From the NCBI RefSeq assembly GCF_014695725.1, contig NZ_JACJOU010000009.1:97051-161050 (forward strand): 64,000 bases of DNA. Direction: 5' to 3'. Numbering within the stretch: position 1 is the first letter of the stretch; every line of letters begins with the position of its first letter. Below the pieces are notes generated by a model. It saw nothing but the letters and a program-made list of their open reading frames with translations, ran no database searches and was not told the DNA's origin. Below, in pieces: positions 17,061 through 27,891 of the stretch. Position numbers and translations under genes: made by a program. This DNA comes from Microcoleus sp. FACHB-672 (GTDB lineage: Bacteria > Cyanobacteriota > Cyanobacteriia > Cyanobacteriales > Oscillatoriaceae).

Positions 17061-17174
17061 AAGCACGCCTTGTCACCTCAAGAGTTTCCAGTAAGCGCGG
17101 GGATATGGCTGGCTTCTACCAATATTTAGATGTTGCCGACCTCAGACAAGCAGAAAAAGGAGAAATTACGATTT

Positions 17175-18731
17175 ATGCCTAAAAAAACTCGCGGCGTTAT
17201 TGCAGCCGGCCACCCGAAAACAGCAGAAGCTGGTGTTGAAATGTTGCGCCAAGGCGGCAATGCTTTTGATGCCGCAGCCGCTGCAATCCTAGCCTCTTTT
17301 GTCACTGAATCTGCCTTGACCTCGGCTGCCGGTGGCGGATTTCTTTTAGCACACACGCAAGATAACCAAAATATTTTATTTGATTTTTTCACTCAAACCC
17401 CACGTCGAAAAAAACCTGAGTCAGAATTAAGTTTTGTTCCGATTGAAGTTAATTTTGGCGGAGCCGTGCAAGAATTTCATATTGGGCTTGGTTCTATGGC
17501 AGTGCCGGCCAATCTTGCTGGGGTGTTTTACGTTCAAAAAAAGTTAGGCAGATTACCTTTTAAAGCCGTTGCAGAGCCGGCAATTCACTACGCACAAAAC
17601 GGCATAGAACTCAACAATTTTCAAGCTTACTGCTTAACACTTCTCAGCCCTATTATGCTGGCTTCTGAAGGAAGCCGCAAAATATATGCCCCCACCGGCA
17701 CGCTTATTCAAGCCGGCGAACAATTATTATTCCCAGACTTTGCCAATACATTAACCTACTTAACAGAAAAAGGAGCAAGAGAATTTTACGAAGGTGAAAT
17801 CGCTCATCAACTTGTTAAAGACTGCCAGGATCAAGGGGGGCATTTAACCTTAGAAGACTTAAAAAATTATCGCGTTATCGAAAGAACCCCGCTGATTATA
17901 AATTATCGAGGCAATACTTTACTAACAAATCCTCCGCCGAGTTCTGGAGGCACACTGATTGCCTTTGCCTTAAAACTGCTATCCAATGTTAATCTAGAAA
18001 ATCTAGAATTTGGCAGCCATCGTCATTTGCAAATATTAGCAGAGGTGATGCGTTTAACGAATGATGCCAGAAAAGATGGTTTAGATGGAAATCTTTATCA
18101 ACAAGATGTTGCAGAGAATTTTTTAAACTCTTCTCATTTATCGAACTCGGTTAATCAATTAACAGAAATTTCCAGTAAATGGGGCAGTACCACCCATCTT
18201 AGTGTCGTTGATAGTGAAGGAAATGCTGCTAGTGTTACAACTTCCAATGGGGAAGGCTCGGGTTATGTAATTCCCGGCATCGGCATTATGGTCAATAATA
18301 TGCTGGGTGAAGAAGATTTAAATCCCCAGGGATTCCATAAGTGGCCGGAAAATGTGCGAATTTCTTCGATGATGGCTCCCACCATTGTGTTAAAAGATAA
18401 TCAACCAGAAATTGTCTTAGGTTCTGGTGGATCGAATCGGATCAGAACTGCGATTTTACAAGTCATTTCCAATATTATTGATTTTAAGATGCCGGTTGAT
18501 AGGGCAGTGGATAGTCCTAGAGTTCACTGGGAAAATAATGTTTTTAATTTGGAACCAGGATTTGAAGGTGATGAAATTAAGAATTTAGGGCTTACTTCTA
18601 GTCTTCAGTTAGTTGAGTGGGAGAAAAAAAATATGTTTTTTGGGGGAGTTCATACAGTTTTGGAAACTTCGGAAGGAGATATTTCAGGGGCAGGAGATCA
18701 ACGAAGAGGCGGTGTGATTCGAGAAGTTTAG
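17175..18731 (+). CDS. ggt: Gamma-glutamyltransferase family protein
   Basis: This Ntn-hydrolase of about 518 residues starts with RGVIAAGHPKTAEAGVEMLR and QGGNAFDAAAAAILASFVTE, the usual GGT opening. The autoprocessing site is SKWGSTTHLSVVDSEGNAAS, in which the first Thr of TTH (Thr339 from this start) would be both cleavage point and nucleophile. PGIGIMVNNMLGEEDL and a GSGGSNRIRTAILQV segment follow. It hydrolyses glutathione or gamma-glutamyl compounds, or transfers the glutamyl group. No signal peptide is visible, so it may be cytoplasmic. I prefer the ATG at 17175, which matches the family N-terminus and has GGAG 12 bases before it, over an ATG 45 bp upstream. Confidence 0.9.
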   Translation: MPKKTRGVIAAGHPKTAEAGVEMLRQGGNAFDAAAAAILASFVTESALTSAAGGGFLLAHTQDNQNILFDFFTQTPRRKKPESELSFVPIEVNFGGAVQEFHIGLGSMAVPANLAGVFYVQKKLGRLPFKAVAEPAIHYAQNGIELNNFQAYCLTLLSPIMLASEGSRKIYAPTGTLIQAGEQLLFPDFANTLTYLTEKGAREFYEGEIAHQLVKDCQDQGGHLTLEDLKNYRVIERTPLIINYRGNTLLTNPPPSSGGTLIAFALKLLSNVNLENLEFGSHRHLQILAEVMRLTNDARKDGLDGNLYQQDVAENFLNSSHLSNSVNQLTEISSKWGSTTHLSVVDSEGNAASVTTSNGEGSGYVIPGIGIMVNNMLGEEDLNPQGFHKWPENVRISSMMAPTIVLKDNQPEIVLGSGGSNRIRTAILQVISNIIDFKMPVDRAVDSPRVHWENNVFNLEPGFEGDEIKNLGLTSSLQLVEWEKKNMFFGGVHTVLETSEGDISGAGDQRRGGVIREV

Positions 18732-18953
18732 GTTTTGTAAGGCAAATTAAAATATAGAGGATTGATTTGTGAGTGGTTGATCGTGATGGGAATAAATTAG
18801 CTTTTTAAAAAAGTTTAATTTTGTTTTTAATCGCAGGTAAACACAGATACGATTAACGCTTATATAGCTAAATTGGATGTTTTTAAAATTATGTATTTCG
18901 TACTATCTACACATTATATTTTTTAGAATTATTCATAGTTTTTATGTTTTTTA

Positions 18954-19601
18954 TTATTGTTTCTGATTTAAGCATTCAGGTGGAGGTGAAGGGATCGAAG
19001 TTTCATTTAATAGAAATTTATTTTGCCAAATTTCTAAACTAAAATAAAATTGCCGCTCAATATCGATAATCGGATTTCCAACAAATTGTAAAAGTTGAGA
19101 ATCGCAAGCCGGAGGCCGAAAGTTTGTTAAATATTCTACGAATTTATAGGGTTGTCCATTATATTGCTTAGCATCTTGAGGGTTCAGCGTGAATAGGGTG
19201 TTACGTGTGTTACAGCCTTCTTGATAATTGTGTACCAAGCAAAGCACAGTTCGATCACTCACCCGCCCCATTGTAAACAGCAAATTTTCCAAGTTCCCGC
19301 TGTTCTGAGTCACTTGCTCACTCAAGCGTTGTGCAAAACTATTGCAAGCTTCTTGAGGAGGTATATCAGAACTAAAATTCTGAGTGCTCCAGATAAATAG
19401 AGCAGCTTCTCTTTCACCGTTTCGAGCAACAGTGATAAAAAATTCATTACTGTAAGGAATACATTTAAAGATAGTTGCTTCAGATGAATTTTTTGTAAGG
19501 CTTGGAGGGGATACAACTGGTTGAGCTACAGCTGAATTTACTCTCAAGACGGCAAAAGTCAGAGAAGCGATTAGAAAATTAGCAGTAAACTTAAAGCACA
19601 T
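18954..19601 (-). CDS. COP23-domain exported protein
   Basis: This 215-residue protein has an N-terminal signal peptide (to about AVLRVNSAVAQ) and then a COP23 domain: FKCIPYSNEFFITVARNGER, ALFIWSTQNF, a Cys in PPQEACNSFAQRLSEQ, then GRVSDRTVLCLVHNYQEGC and NTLFTLNPQDAKQY. COP23 proteins are a cyanobacterial secreted family named after a circadian-oscillating membrane protein of Cyanothece and have no known biochemical function. Paired Cys suggest disulfides. Start is the ATG at 19601. A TTG one codon upstream is less likely. It is divergent from the giant kinase. Confidence 0.85.
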   Translation of the reverse strand: MCFKFTANFLIASLTFAVLRVNSAVAQPVVSPPSLTKNSSEATIFKCIPYSNEFFITVARNGEREAALFIWSTQNFSSDIPPQEACNSFAQRLSEQVTQNSGNLENLLFTMGRVSDRTVLCLVHNYQEGCNTRNTLFTLNPQDAKQYNGQPYKFVEYLTNFRPPACDSQLLQFVGNPIIDIERQFYFSLEIWQNKFLLNETSIPSPPPECLNQKQ

Positions 19602-20023
19602 CAATAGAGGACACCAACTTCTCCCAAGTTGCCAGCTGATATATTATGTTGTCGTTTAAATAATCCTGGTGTTCCTCAGCGCACCCTCACAACCCACACC
19701 GGCATCACGTGCTGCCTGTAGGGACACTGCCTCAGCAACGTGATTTACGTTGAATTAGCCACTTTTGTCTCCAAAGGGCACCGACGCTACAGACGTGCCG
19801 GCAAGGTGTGGATCTCAAACCGGCTTCTGCCGAGCAGCTTTAAAATCAAAATGCCGGCACTCCTCTGGGAAAATACACAGCTCGGCACGGTCGCTAGACC
19901 GGCAAAAATCTGGAGCACATAATAGTTTTAGTGCGAGATCGCACTTTTGCCAAGAAGTCCTATTTTGCCGTAGCGACTCAGTGCTAGGCTCGTGAATAGG
20001 TGGCACACACCGAGGATAGAGGA
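19602..20023. other. Divergent intergenic region upstream of the giant kinase
   Basis: These 422 bp hold the promoters of the COP23 gene (minus) and of the kinase (plus). They contain a 16-base hairpin at 19930-19945 and several GCCGGC motifs. Short ORFs in the region have no coding character. Confidence 0.5.
19930..19948 (+). terminator. Short hairpin with T-run upstream of the kinase
   Basis: AGTGCGA (19930-19936) and TCGCACT (19939-19945) are perfect arms followed by TTTT. It lies about 75 bp before the kinase start, so it could attenuate its leader or end an antisense or read-through transcript. The loop is short, so the real stem is probably 6 bp. Confidence 0.35.
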
Positions 20024-23000
20024 ATGGAACAACAATGGCACGATATCGCGCAAACACTCGGTGTCATCGTCTGGGAAAGACAGACAACCACCTTGCAGTT
20101 TACCTTTGTGAGCCGGCAAGCCGAAGAACTTTTGGGCTATCCTGTCCAGGAGTGGCTCTCAAATCCGAATTTATGGGCGAACCTAATCCATCCAGATGAG
20201 CGAGATCGTACCCTAGCTCTGTATCATCAAGCCATCTCTGACGGAAAGCCACAAGAAATTGAGTTTCGTGCCGTGACAGCCGACGGGGGAGTGGTGTGGC
20301 TGCGTGACAGACTCAGCACTGTCAAAGACACCGAAGGCAACCTACAACGCCTCAGCGGTTTTCTCGTAGATATCCCAGATCGCCAGTCCGTAGAAATAAC
20401 ATTACAAAAAAGCGAACAGAAGTTTAGCATCTCAGTCGAAAATATGCTCGACTGTTTTGGCATATATAAAAGCATTCGAGATAAATTAGGCCGCATCACA
20501 GATTTTCAAGTCGAATATATCAACACCGGCGCTTGTGCAGATCACTTGTTTAGCAAAGAAGAACAAATTGGCAAGCGACTGGGTGAATTGCTGCCGGCAT
20601 ATCAAGAAACCGACTTATTTGAGGAATACTGCCAAGTCGTAGAAACCGGCATTCCCCTAAGCAAAGAATCCCTGATCTATGAAGATGTCTTTAACCAGCA
20701 ACGCCTAGTCAAAGCTTATGACATCCGCGCTAGCAAACTAGAGGATGGTTTTGTCGTAACTTGGCGCAACATCACACACACCAAGCAAATAGAGCAAGAA
20801 TTACATCGACGCGAGCGAGAAATTAGAACCATCCTTGAAAATGCGCCCTTGCTCATCGCCCGCATGGACAGAGAATTTCGTCACGTTTACGTTAACCCCG
20901 CCATCGAACAAGTAACCGGCATTCCCCAGCAAGAATTTGTCGGCAAAACTCACCGAGAATTAGGCAATCCAGAAGCAGATTGCGCGATGTGGGAAGCTTA
21001 TTTTCACCAAATATTTACCACAGCGCAACCACTGACCATTGAATTTGAATTACCAACCGCCACTGAGGAAACGCGCTACTATTGCTCGCGCATGGTGCCA
21101 GAATTTGCCTTAGATGGTTCAGTCGAATACGTCCTAGGCATTGCCTATGACATCACCGCTCAGAAACGAACCGAAGCTGCGCTACGCGAAAGCGAATCCC
21201 GCGCAAGACGCATGATAGCGTCAAACTTAATTGGGATTATGTTCGCAGACTGTAACGGCAGAATCATTGAAGTCAATCACGCCTTGTGCGAGATTCTGGG
21301 ATATACACCAGAAGAGGCGCTCTCTGGAAACCTGAACTGGGTAGAATTAACACCACCCGAATATCGGCACCTCGATTTGCAGGCGATCAAGGAACTGAAA
21401 AGAACAGGAACCCACACTCCTTTTGAAAAAGAATACATTCGCAGAGACGGCACCCGTGTCCCTGTTTTCGTGGGAACTGCTTATCTAGGAGGCCCAGACG
21501 AAATTGGCGTAGGCTTTATCCTGGATCTAAGCGATCGCAAACGAGCCGAAGCAGAACGTGATCGCCTCTTCGAGCAGTTGGAGTCAAAGGAGAGACTCTT
21601 GGAAGCCGTATTGCAACAAATGCCGGCCAGCGTCGTTGTTGCCGAAGCACCCTCAGGGCGTCTTGTTCTCATGAACGGGCAGGAGGAGCAAATCGTGCGC
21701 GGCCATTACCAAATCGTTGACCAAGTGGAAGACTATTTGCAGTACCAAATCTTTCACTCAGATGGCCGGCCTTACACTGCCGAAGAAATCCCCTTGGCAA
21801 GGTCTATCAAAACTGGAGAAGTCGTCATAGACGAAGAGGTGGAAATCGTGCGGGGAGATGGCAGCCGTGGCACGATGATTGCCAATTCCGCCCCTATTCG
21901 CGACGCTTCTGGGCGCATTGTAGCCGGTGTCGTGACCTCTTATGACATCACCGAACGAAAATTAGCTGAGGAGAAGTTGCGAGCCAGTGAAGAACGCTTT
22001 CGCGCCTTTTTTGAAGCTTCACCCATTGGAATTGTTGTCGCTAATTTGGATTATAAAATTGTTAATGTCAATCCAAGTTTCTGCAAAATGTTGGGATACA
22101 CTGCAGAAGAATTAACCGAGCTGACGTTTATTGATATTACCCATCCGGAAGATATTGACTCAGATATGCGGCTGCTTGAGCAACTATTTGAGAGAAAAAT
22201 TTCTAGTTATCAGTTAGAAAAACGATATATCAAAAAAAATCAAGAAAATTTGTGGGTAAATTTAACCGTGACGCTGGTTCGGGACGATAACGCTGAGCCG
22301 CTTTACGGATTTGGCATGATCGAGGATATCACCCAGCAAAAAGCCGCCTCAAAGCGCATCCAGCTTTATGCAGACATTGTTAAAAATGTGCCGGTGGGCT
22401 TAAGCGTTTGGCAACTGGAAGATAGCTACGATATGGGTTCTTTTCGACTGCTTACAATTAATCCCGCTGCCGATCAATCGAACGGGGTAGCGATGGAAGA
22501 GTTGATCGGAACCACATTGGCTGAGAGTTTCCCGCTAATGCTTGAGACACAATTGCCTCAAGATTGTGCAGAAGTGATTTACACCGGCACTGCCAAAGAC
22601 TTTGGAGAATTGCTTTACAGCGATGAACGGATTACTGGGCAATTCTTTTCAATCAAAGCATTTGCCCTGCCCGATCACTGTGTGGGAATCGCCTTTGAAA
22701 ATATCACTGAGCGCAAACAGCTAGAGCAAGCGCTGATCCAAAGCGAAGAAAGTTTTCGCTTCCTCGCCGACTCCATCCCTCAGTTGATTTGGACGGCACA
22801 ACCTGATGGCCGGTTAGATTACATCAACCGGCGCGTTGCTCAATACAGCGGATTGAGCGTTGACAACGTGATCGGCTGGGGATGGCAACAGATACTGCAT
22901 CCAGACGATCTGCCCCAGAGTCTTGATCGCTGGCAGCACTCTTTAAACACCGGCACGAAGTACGAAGTTGAATTTCGTTTGCGGCACTCGTCCGATGGAC

Positions 23001-26000
23001 AATATCGCTGGCACTTGGCACGAGCCTTACCGATGCACGACGCAGAAGGCCAGATTATCAAGTGGTTTGGAACTTGTACAGATATCGAGGATCAAAAGCG
23101 GGCAGAACAAGCGGCGCAGTTTCTATCACAAGCGAGTACCCTGCTGGCTTCTTCCCTCGACTACGAAACGACTCTCTCCAGGGTGGCGCGTTTAGCGGTT
23201 CCCACTCTGGCAGATTATTGCGTTGTTGATATTGCCGAAACCAATGAGGTATTCCGCCGGCTGGCTGCGGTTCATCCAAACCCAATCAAAGAGCAGCTAG
23301 CGCGTGACATTGAACAGCGTTACCCAACCGGCCTGAATGGGGAGAACCCAATCGCTAGGGTACTGCGTACAGGGGAATCACAACTGTATCCACAGATGCC
23401 CGATGAGGTATTAGTTGCCACTGCCCTAAATGCAGAACACCTAGAGATGCTGCGCTCGTTGGGAATCAAGTCTTATATGAGCGTGCCACTAATGGCTCGT
23501 GGGCGGGTACTCGGTGCCATTTCCTTTGCCACAGCCGAATCAGATCGCCATTATAATGCCGCCGATCTTGCCTTGGCTGAAGATTTAGCCCGCCGCGCTG
23601 CTGTCGCCATCGACAATGCACTGCTTTACCGCGAGGTTCAGGAGGCGGAACAACGCAAAGATGAATCCTTAGCATTGCTCAACGCTTTGCTGGAAAGTGC
23701 ACCGATTGGGTTTGCCTTTATGGATCGCGATCTGCGCTTTGTTCGCCTCAATCGTTCCCTCGCAGAACTCAACGGCATTCCTTTGGCAGATCACTTAGGA
23801 CGCACTCTTGAGGAAATTTTGCCGGCGGAAACTGCATCCATCTCAACTGCACTTCACCGGCAAGTCCTGGCCACTGGGGAGCCGGTTTTAAATTTAGAAG
23901 TGGATGGCCAGACATTTTCGTCCCCCAATCAACACCGGCACTGGTTAGCAAGCTACTACCCGATCCGTTCCGGGAGTGGGGAAATTTTAGGTACGGGTGT
24001 GGCAGTGGGGGATATTACTGAACTCAAGCGGGCACAGGAAGCTCTGCGGCAGAGTGAAGAGCGCTTCCGCTTGCTATTTGACAACGCACCAATGGGCATC
24101 TCCATCGCCCGGAACGGAGTCAGTTTGTACGTCAACCGCGCCTACCTTGAGATGTTTGGCTACAGCACTGTCTCTGAAATGCAAGGCACACCGTTGCTCA
24201 ATGATATTGCACCCCAATGCCACGAGGAGATCACTGAAAGGATTCGACAACGAGATCGAGGGGAAAGCGTTCCAAATAGTTATGAAACCCTCGGTCAAAG
24301 AAGGGACGGATCAGTGTTTCCTTTTCAGGTTTATGTGGCCCGGTTTGATTTACCCGATGGGCCGGCAAGCACTGCCTTTATTCGTGATATTTCTGTCGCT
24401 AAGCAAATCGAGTCTGAACGTGCTCAGCTTTTGATTAAAGAACAGCAAACCCGGCAGCTGGCTGAGCACACTGCTGAACGGATCGCCGGTTTGCAATACG
24501 TCACTGCCACCCTTTCGGAAGCACTGACAGCCTTAGAAGTTGCAGATGCGATCCTTACTTCAGGATTAGCCGTACTGGATGCAAATGTCGGACTTGTTTC
24601 TTTGCTCAATGACGCCGGCACGGAATTTGAGAATATCCGGATCGTGGGCTACTCGCAAGATGTTGTGGACGCATGGCCCCGTTTTGCAGCGGATGCGCCC
24701 GTACCCATTGCGGATGCGGTGCGGCGCAGACAGGCGATTGTGCTGGAAACACAGGCAGAGCGTAACGCCCAGTATCCCCATCTAGTGTCTGTCCATGTAG
24801 AATCCACGGCCACTGATGGCGCTTTAGTTGCCATCCCGATGATCGTGAACGAGCGCGTTGTGGGCGGACTCGGTTTGGGCTTTCCAGAGGATCGGCAATT
24901 CAATCAAGATGACCGCGCTTTTATGCTGGCGCTGGCCCAGCAGTGCGCCCAAGCTCTAGAGCGAGCGCGTCTTTTTGAAGCTGAACGGTTAGCCCGCGCT
25001 GCGGCTGAAACGGCGCTAGATGCGCTCAAGCAAAGCGAAGCTCGCTTCCGCACAATGGCAGATAACTCACCGGCATTTATCTGGATGGCCGGCACTGACG
25101 GACAATGCACCTATTTCAACCAACCTTGGCTAGACTTTACCGGCCACACCTTGGAAGAAGCACTCTCCCTTGGTTGGTATGAAGGGCGACATGCTGACGA
25201 TGTACAGCCTTGTGTGGATGCGTATAGGGTGGCATTAAACCGGCTGGAAGGCTTCCAAATAGAATACCGGCACAAACGAGCAGATGGTAAATACCGCTGG
25301 ATTTTCGATACCGGCGCGCCGCTTTACTCTCCCGATGGCAGTTTTGTCGGTTACATTGGCTCTGGCATCGATATCAGCGAACGCAAGCAGGCAGAGGAAG
25401 CGCTGCGCGAGAGTGAATCCCGGTTTAGACGCTTGGTAGAGTCCAACGTGATCGGCGTGATCTTTTGGGACACCGCCGGCAACATTACCGATGCCAACGA
25501 TGCCTTCTTGCAAATGGTGGGCTATACCCAGGAAGATCTGCAAGCCGGCAAGGTGCGATGGAAAGACATGACCCCTCCTGAACAGTTGCATCTGAGTGAG
25601 GAGGCGATTGCTCAACTGCAGCAGTCTAAGACGGCGAGTGCCCTAGAAAAGGAATACATTTGCAGAGACGGCAGCCGCATTCCCGTTGTACTCGGCAGCG
25701 TCATGTTTGAAGGCTCTCAGGATCGCGGGGTCAGCTTTGTTCTCAATTTAACTCAACTCAAACAAGCCGAGTCAGAGCGCCGACAGAGTGAGGAACGCTA
25801 CCGTCGCATCGTGGAAACGTCTTATGAAGGGATTTGGACAATTGACGCCCAAGGGCACACAGATTTCGTGAATCCCCGAATGGCAGAGATGCTGGGCTAT
25901 ACCGTGGAAGAGATGATGGGGCGTCCGATTTCTGATTTTACGGACGAGCCGGCCCGCATCGCATCCGAGGGAAATATTGAGGGGCAAACCCAAGGAACTA

Positions 26001-27745
26001 AAGCACTGAGTGAATGCCGGTGGCGTCGCAAAGATGGTTCGGAGCTTTGGACACTGAATTCTAGCAACGCCATTATTAATGAGCGAGGAGAATTCACCGG
26101 CGAGATCGCCATGATTACGGATATTACCGATCGCAAACAAGCTTCTGAAAAGCTGTGGGAAACCAATCAAACCCTTAACAGCTTGATTCAAGCTTGCCCC
26201 TTAGGGATTAGGGTGTTTAATCTCAATGATGCGGTTGTAACTTTATGGAACCCAGCCGCTGAGCGGATTTTTGGCTGGAGTGAACAAGAAGCACTGGGCG
26301 GTTTTCTGCCTTCAGTTCCAGAAGACAAACGAGAAGAATTTCTGGCAAACCTCGCCGCCATCGGGCAAGGTGAGGAATTAATTGGGGTAGAGTTGCGCCG
26401 GCAGAAAAAAGACGGTTCACCCATTGATATCGCCGTTTGGGCGACTGCACTGCAGGATGCAAAAGGCCTAAAGAGCTGTCTGTCAATTGTTGCCGATATT
26501 AGCGACCGTAAGCAGATGGAGGCAGAACGCGAGCAACTTTTAGCTCGTGAACGGGGAGCACGCGCCGAGGCTGAAACGGCGAACCGGATCAAGGATGAGT
26601 TTCTGGCGGTACTTTCTCATGAGTTACGTTCGCCGCTGAATGCAATTTTGGGGTGGGCGCAGATGCTGCGGACTCGTAACTTTAATGCAGCAACCATTTC
26701 TCGCGCCCTAGAAACGATTGAGCGCAACGCCCGGTTGCAAACCCAATTGATAGAAGATTTGCTGGATGTTTCGCGCATTCTGCGGGGCAAAACCAGCCTC
26801 AATATAATGCCGGTGAATTTAGTCTCGACTATTGAGGGGGCGCTCGATACGATGCGACCGGCTGCTGAAGCGAAGGCGATTAAAATTGAGCGATTGCTTG
26901 ATCCGACGGTGGGGTTGATTTCAGCCGATCCAGGCCGGTTTCAGCAGATTGTCTGGAATTTGCTTACCAATGCGATTAAGTTTACCCCGTCGGGAGGGTG
27001 TGTGACGATCCGCCTTGCGGCTGCCGGTTCTATGGCTCAAATTCAAGTCAGCGACACCGGCATTGGCATCGCCAGCGATTTTCTTCCCCATGTTTTTGAG
27101 TATTTCCGTCAGGCAGATGGCTCAACGACACGGGCGCACGGCGGACTGGGTTTGGGTTTGGCAATTGTGCGCCATTTAGTAGAACTGCACGGCGGCACGA
27201 TCCAGGCGGAAAGTCTGGGTGAAGGACAAGGGGCAACCTTCACCGTGCTGCTGCCACTTTTGAAAAGACAGCCGGTAGAAGGCAGAAGGCTGCCGGCAGC
27301 AGAAAATTCTCCCGTTCTTCCCCTCTCCTCCTCTCCCCCTGTCCCTCTCTCCAACGTCCGGGTACTTGTGGTTGATGATGAAGCTGACACACGAGACTAT
27401 ATTGTTACGGCACTAGAGCAAAGTGGCGCTGAGGTAATCGTTGCAGCCTCCGTAAGTACAGCATTTATCGCTCTACAGCAATTTCAACCCAATGTTTTAG
27501 TCAGCGATATCGGAATGCCTGGGGAGGATGGCTACTCCTTGATCCGCAAGGTGAGAGCTTTGGCTGCGGATCAGGGGGGAAATATCCCTGCGGTGGCGCT
27601 AACCGCCTACGCGATGGAAGAGGATCGCCGGCGCGTGCTTGAGGCCGGTTTTCAGAAACATTTGGCTAAGCCGGTGGATGCAGATGAGTTGATTCAGGTG
27701 GTAGCGCGTCTGAGCGGACGCCTGGAAGATAATACTCTGGGATAA
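20024..27745 (+). CDS. Giant multi-PAS/GAF hybrid sensor histidine kinase
   Basis: This protein of about 2573 residues has no obvious membrane segment. I count about eight PAS modules in a row (nt 20024-23100), GAF 1 (23118-23640), PAS 9-10 (23660-24410), GAF 2 (24460-25000) and PAS 11-14 (25030-26520). HisKA follows with FLAVLSHELRSPLNAILG (near 26600), then HATPase_c with NLLTNAIKF, DTGIGIA and GLGLGLAIVRH, then a receiver with VLVVDDEAD and VSDIGMPGEDGYS (27355-27700). Repeated D-I-T-x-R/K-K-Q-A-E linkers end most PAS units. I start at the ATG at 20024 (GAGG/AGAGGA upstream), not the GTG at 20000. The signals sensed are unknown; PAS and GAF modules bind haem, flavin, bilin or small ligands, and no clear bilin Cys was identified by eye. 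No partner regulator lies nearby. Confidence 0.93.
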   Translation: MEQQWHDIAQTLGVIVWERQTTTLQFTFVSRQAEELLGYPVQEWLSNPNLWANLIHPDERDRTLALYHQAISDGKPQEIEFRAVTADGGVVWLRDRLSTVKDTEGNLQRLSGFLVDIPDRQSVEITLQKSEQKFSISVENMLDCFGIYKSIRDKLGRITDFQVEYINTGACADHLFSKEEQIGKRLGELLPAYQETDLFEEYCQVVETGIPLSKESLIYEDVFNQQRLVKAYDIRASKLEDGFVVTWRNITHTKQIEQELHRREREIRTILENAPLLIARMDREFRHVYVNPAIEQVTGIPQQEFVGKTHRELGNPEADCAMWEAYFHQIFTTAQPLTIEFELPTATEETRYYCSRMVPEFALDGSVEYVLGIAYDITAQKRTEAALRESESRARRMIASNLIGIMFADCNGRIIEVNHALCEILGYTPEEALSGNLNWVELTPPEYRHLDLQAIKELKRTGTHTPFEKEYIRRDGTRVPVFVGTAYLGGPDEIGVGFILDLSDRKRAEAERDRLFEQLESKERLLEAVLQQMPASVVVAEAPSGRLVLMNGQEEQIVRGHYQIVDQVEDYLQYQIFHSDGRPYTAEEIPLARSIKTGEVVIDEEVEIVRGDGSRGTMIANSAPIRDASGRIVAGVVTSYDITERKLAEEKLRASEERFRAFFEASPIGIVVANLDYKIVNVNPSFCKMLGYTAEELTELTFIDITHPEDIDSDMRLLEQLFERKISSYQLEKRYIKKNQENLWVNLTVTLVRDDNAEPLYGFGMIEDITQQKAASKRIQLYADIVKNVPVGLSVWQLEDSYDMGSFRLLTINPAADQSNGVAMEELIGTTLAESFPLMLETQLPQDCAEVIYTGTAKDFGELLYSDERITGQFFSIKAFALPDHCVGIAFENITERKQLEQALIQSEESFRFLADSIPQLIWTAQPDGRLDYINRRVAQYSGLSVDNVIGWGWQQILHPDDLPQSLDRWQHSLNTGTKYEVEFRLRHSSDGQYRWHLARALPMHDAEGQIIKWFGTCTDIEDQKRAEQAAQFLSQASTLLASSLDYETTLSRVARLAVPTLADYCVVDIAETNEVFRRLAAVHPNPIKEQLARDIEQRYPTGLNGENPIARVLRTGESQLYPQMPDEVLVATALNAEHLEMLRSLGIKSYMSVPLMARGRVLGAISFATAESDRHYNAADLALAEDLARRAAVAIDNALLYREVQEAEQRKDESLALLNALLESAPIGFAFMDRDLRFVRLNRSLAELNGIPLADHLGRTLEEILPAETASISTALHRQVLATGEPVLNLEVDGQTFSSPNQHRHWLASYYPIRSGSGEILGTGVAVGDITELKRAQEALRQSEERFRLLFDNAPMGISIARNGVSLYVNRAYLEMFGYSTVSEMQGTPLLNDIAPQCHEEITERIRQRDRGESVPNSYETLGQRRDGSVFPFQVYVARFDLPDGPASTAFIRDISVAKQIESERAQLLIKEQQTRQLAEHTAERIAGLQYVTATLSEALTALEVADAILTSGLAVLDANVGLVSLLNDAGTEFENIRIVGYSQDVVDAWPRFAADAPVPIADAVRRRQAIVLETQAERNAQYPHLVSVHVESTATDGALVAIPMIVNERVVGGLGLGFPEDRQFNQDDRAFMLALAQQCAQALERARLFEAERLARAAAETALDALKQSEARFRTMADNSPAFIWMAGTDGQCTYFNQPWLDFTGHTLEEALSLGWYEGRHADDVQPCVDAYRVALNRLEGFQIEYRHKRADGKYRWIFDTGAPLYSPDGSFVGYIGSGIDISERKQAEEALRESESRFRRLVESNVIGVIFWDTAGNITDANDAFLQMVGYTQEDLQAGKVRWKDMTPPEQLHLSEEAIAQLQQSKTASALEKEYICRDGSRIPVVLGSVMFEGSQDRGVSFVLNLTQLKQAESERRQSEERYRRIVETSYEGIWTIDAQGHTDFVNPRMAEMLGYTVEEMMGRPISDFTDEPARIASEGNIEGQTQGTKALSECRWRRKDGSELWTLNSSNAIINERGEFTGEIAMITDITDRKQASEKLWETNQTLNSLIQACPLGIRVFNLNDAVVTLWNPAAERIFGWSEQEALGGFLPSVPEDKREEFLANLAAIGQGEELIGVELRRQKKDGSPIDIAVWATALQDAKGLKSCLSIVADISDRKQMEAEREQLLARERGARAEAETANRIKDEFLAVLSHELRSPLNAILGWAQMLRTRNFNAATISRALETIERNARLQTQLIEDLLDVSRILRGKTSLNIMPVNLVSTIEGALDTMRPAAEAKAIKIERLLDPTVGLISADPGRFQQIVWNLLTNAIKFTPSGGCVTIRLAAAGSMAQIQVSDTGIGIASDFLPHVFEYFRQADGSTTRAHGGLGLGLAIVRHLVELHGGTIQAESLGEGQGATFTVLLPLLKRQPVEGRRLPAAENSPVLPLSSSPPVPLSNVRVLVVDDEADTRDYIVTALEQSGAEVIVAASVSTAFIALQQFQPNVLVSDIGMPGEDGYSLIRKVRALAADQGGNIPAVALTAYAMEEDRRRVLEAGFQKHLAKPVDADELIQVVARLSGRLEDNTLG

Positions 27746-27891
27746 GAAGTAGTCTAGAGGATTGGTAGTAATGGTTTCAAGAATTGGTATTAAAAATTTC
27801 GACAATATACAACTAGATAAAAAAACAAGCTCTTGCCTAGAATTTGACAAAGAGCCTGCATCATCCCATTAAATTGATAAAGTGCCGGTTT

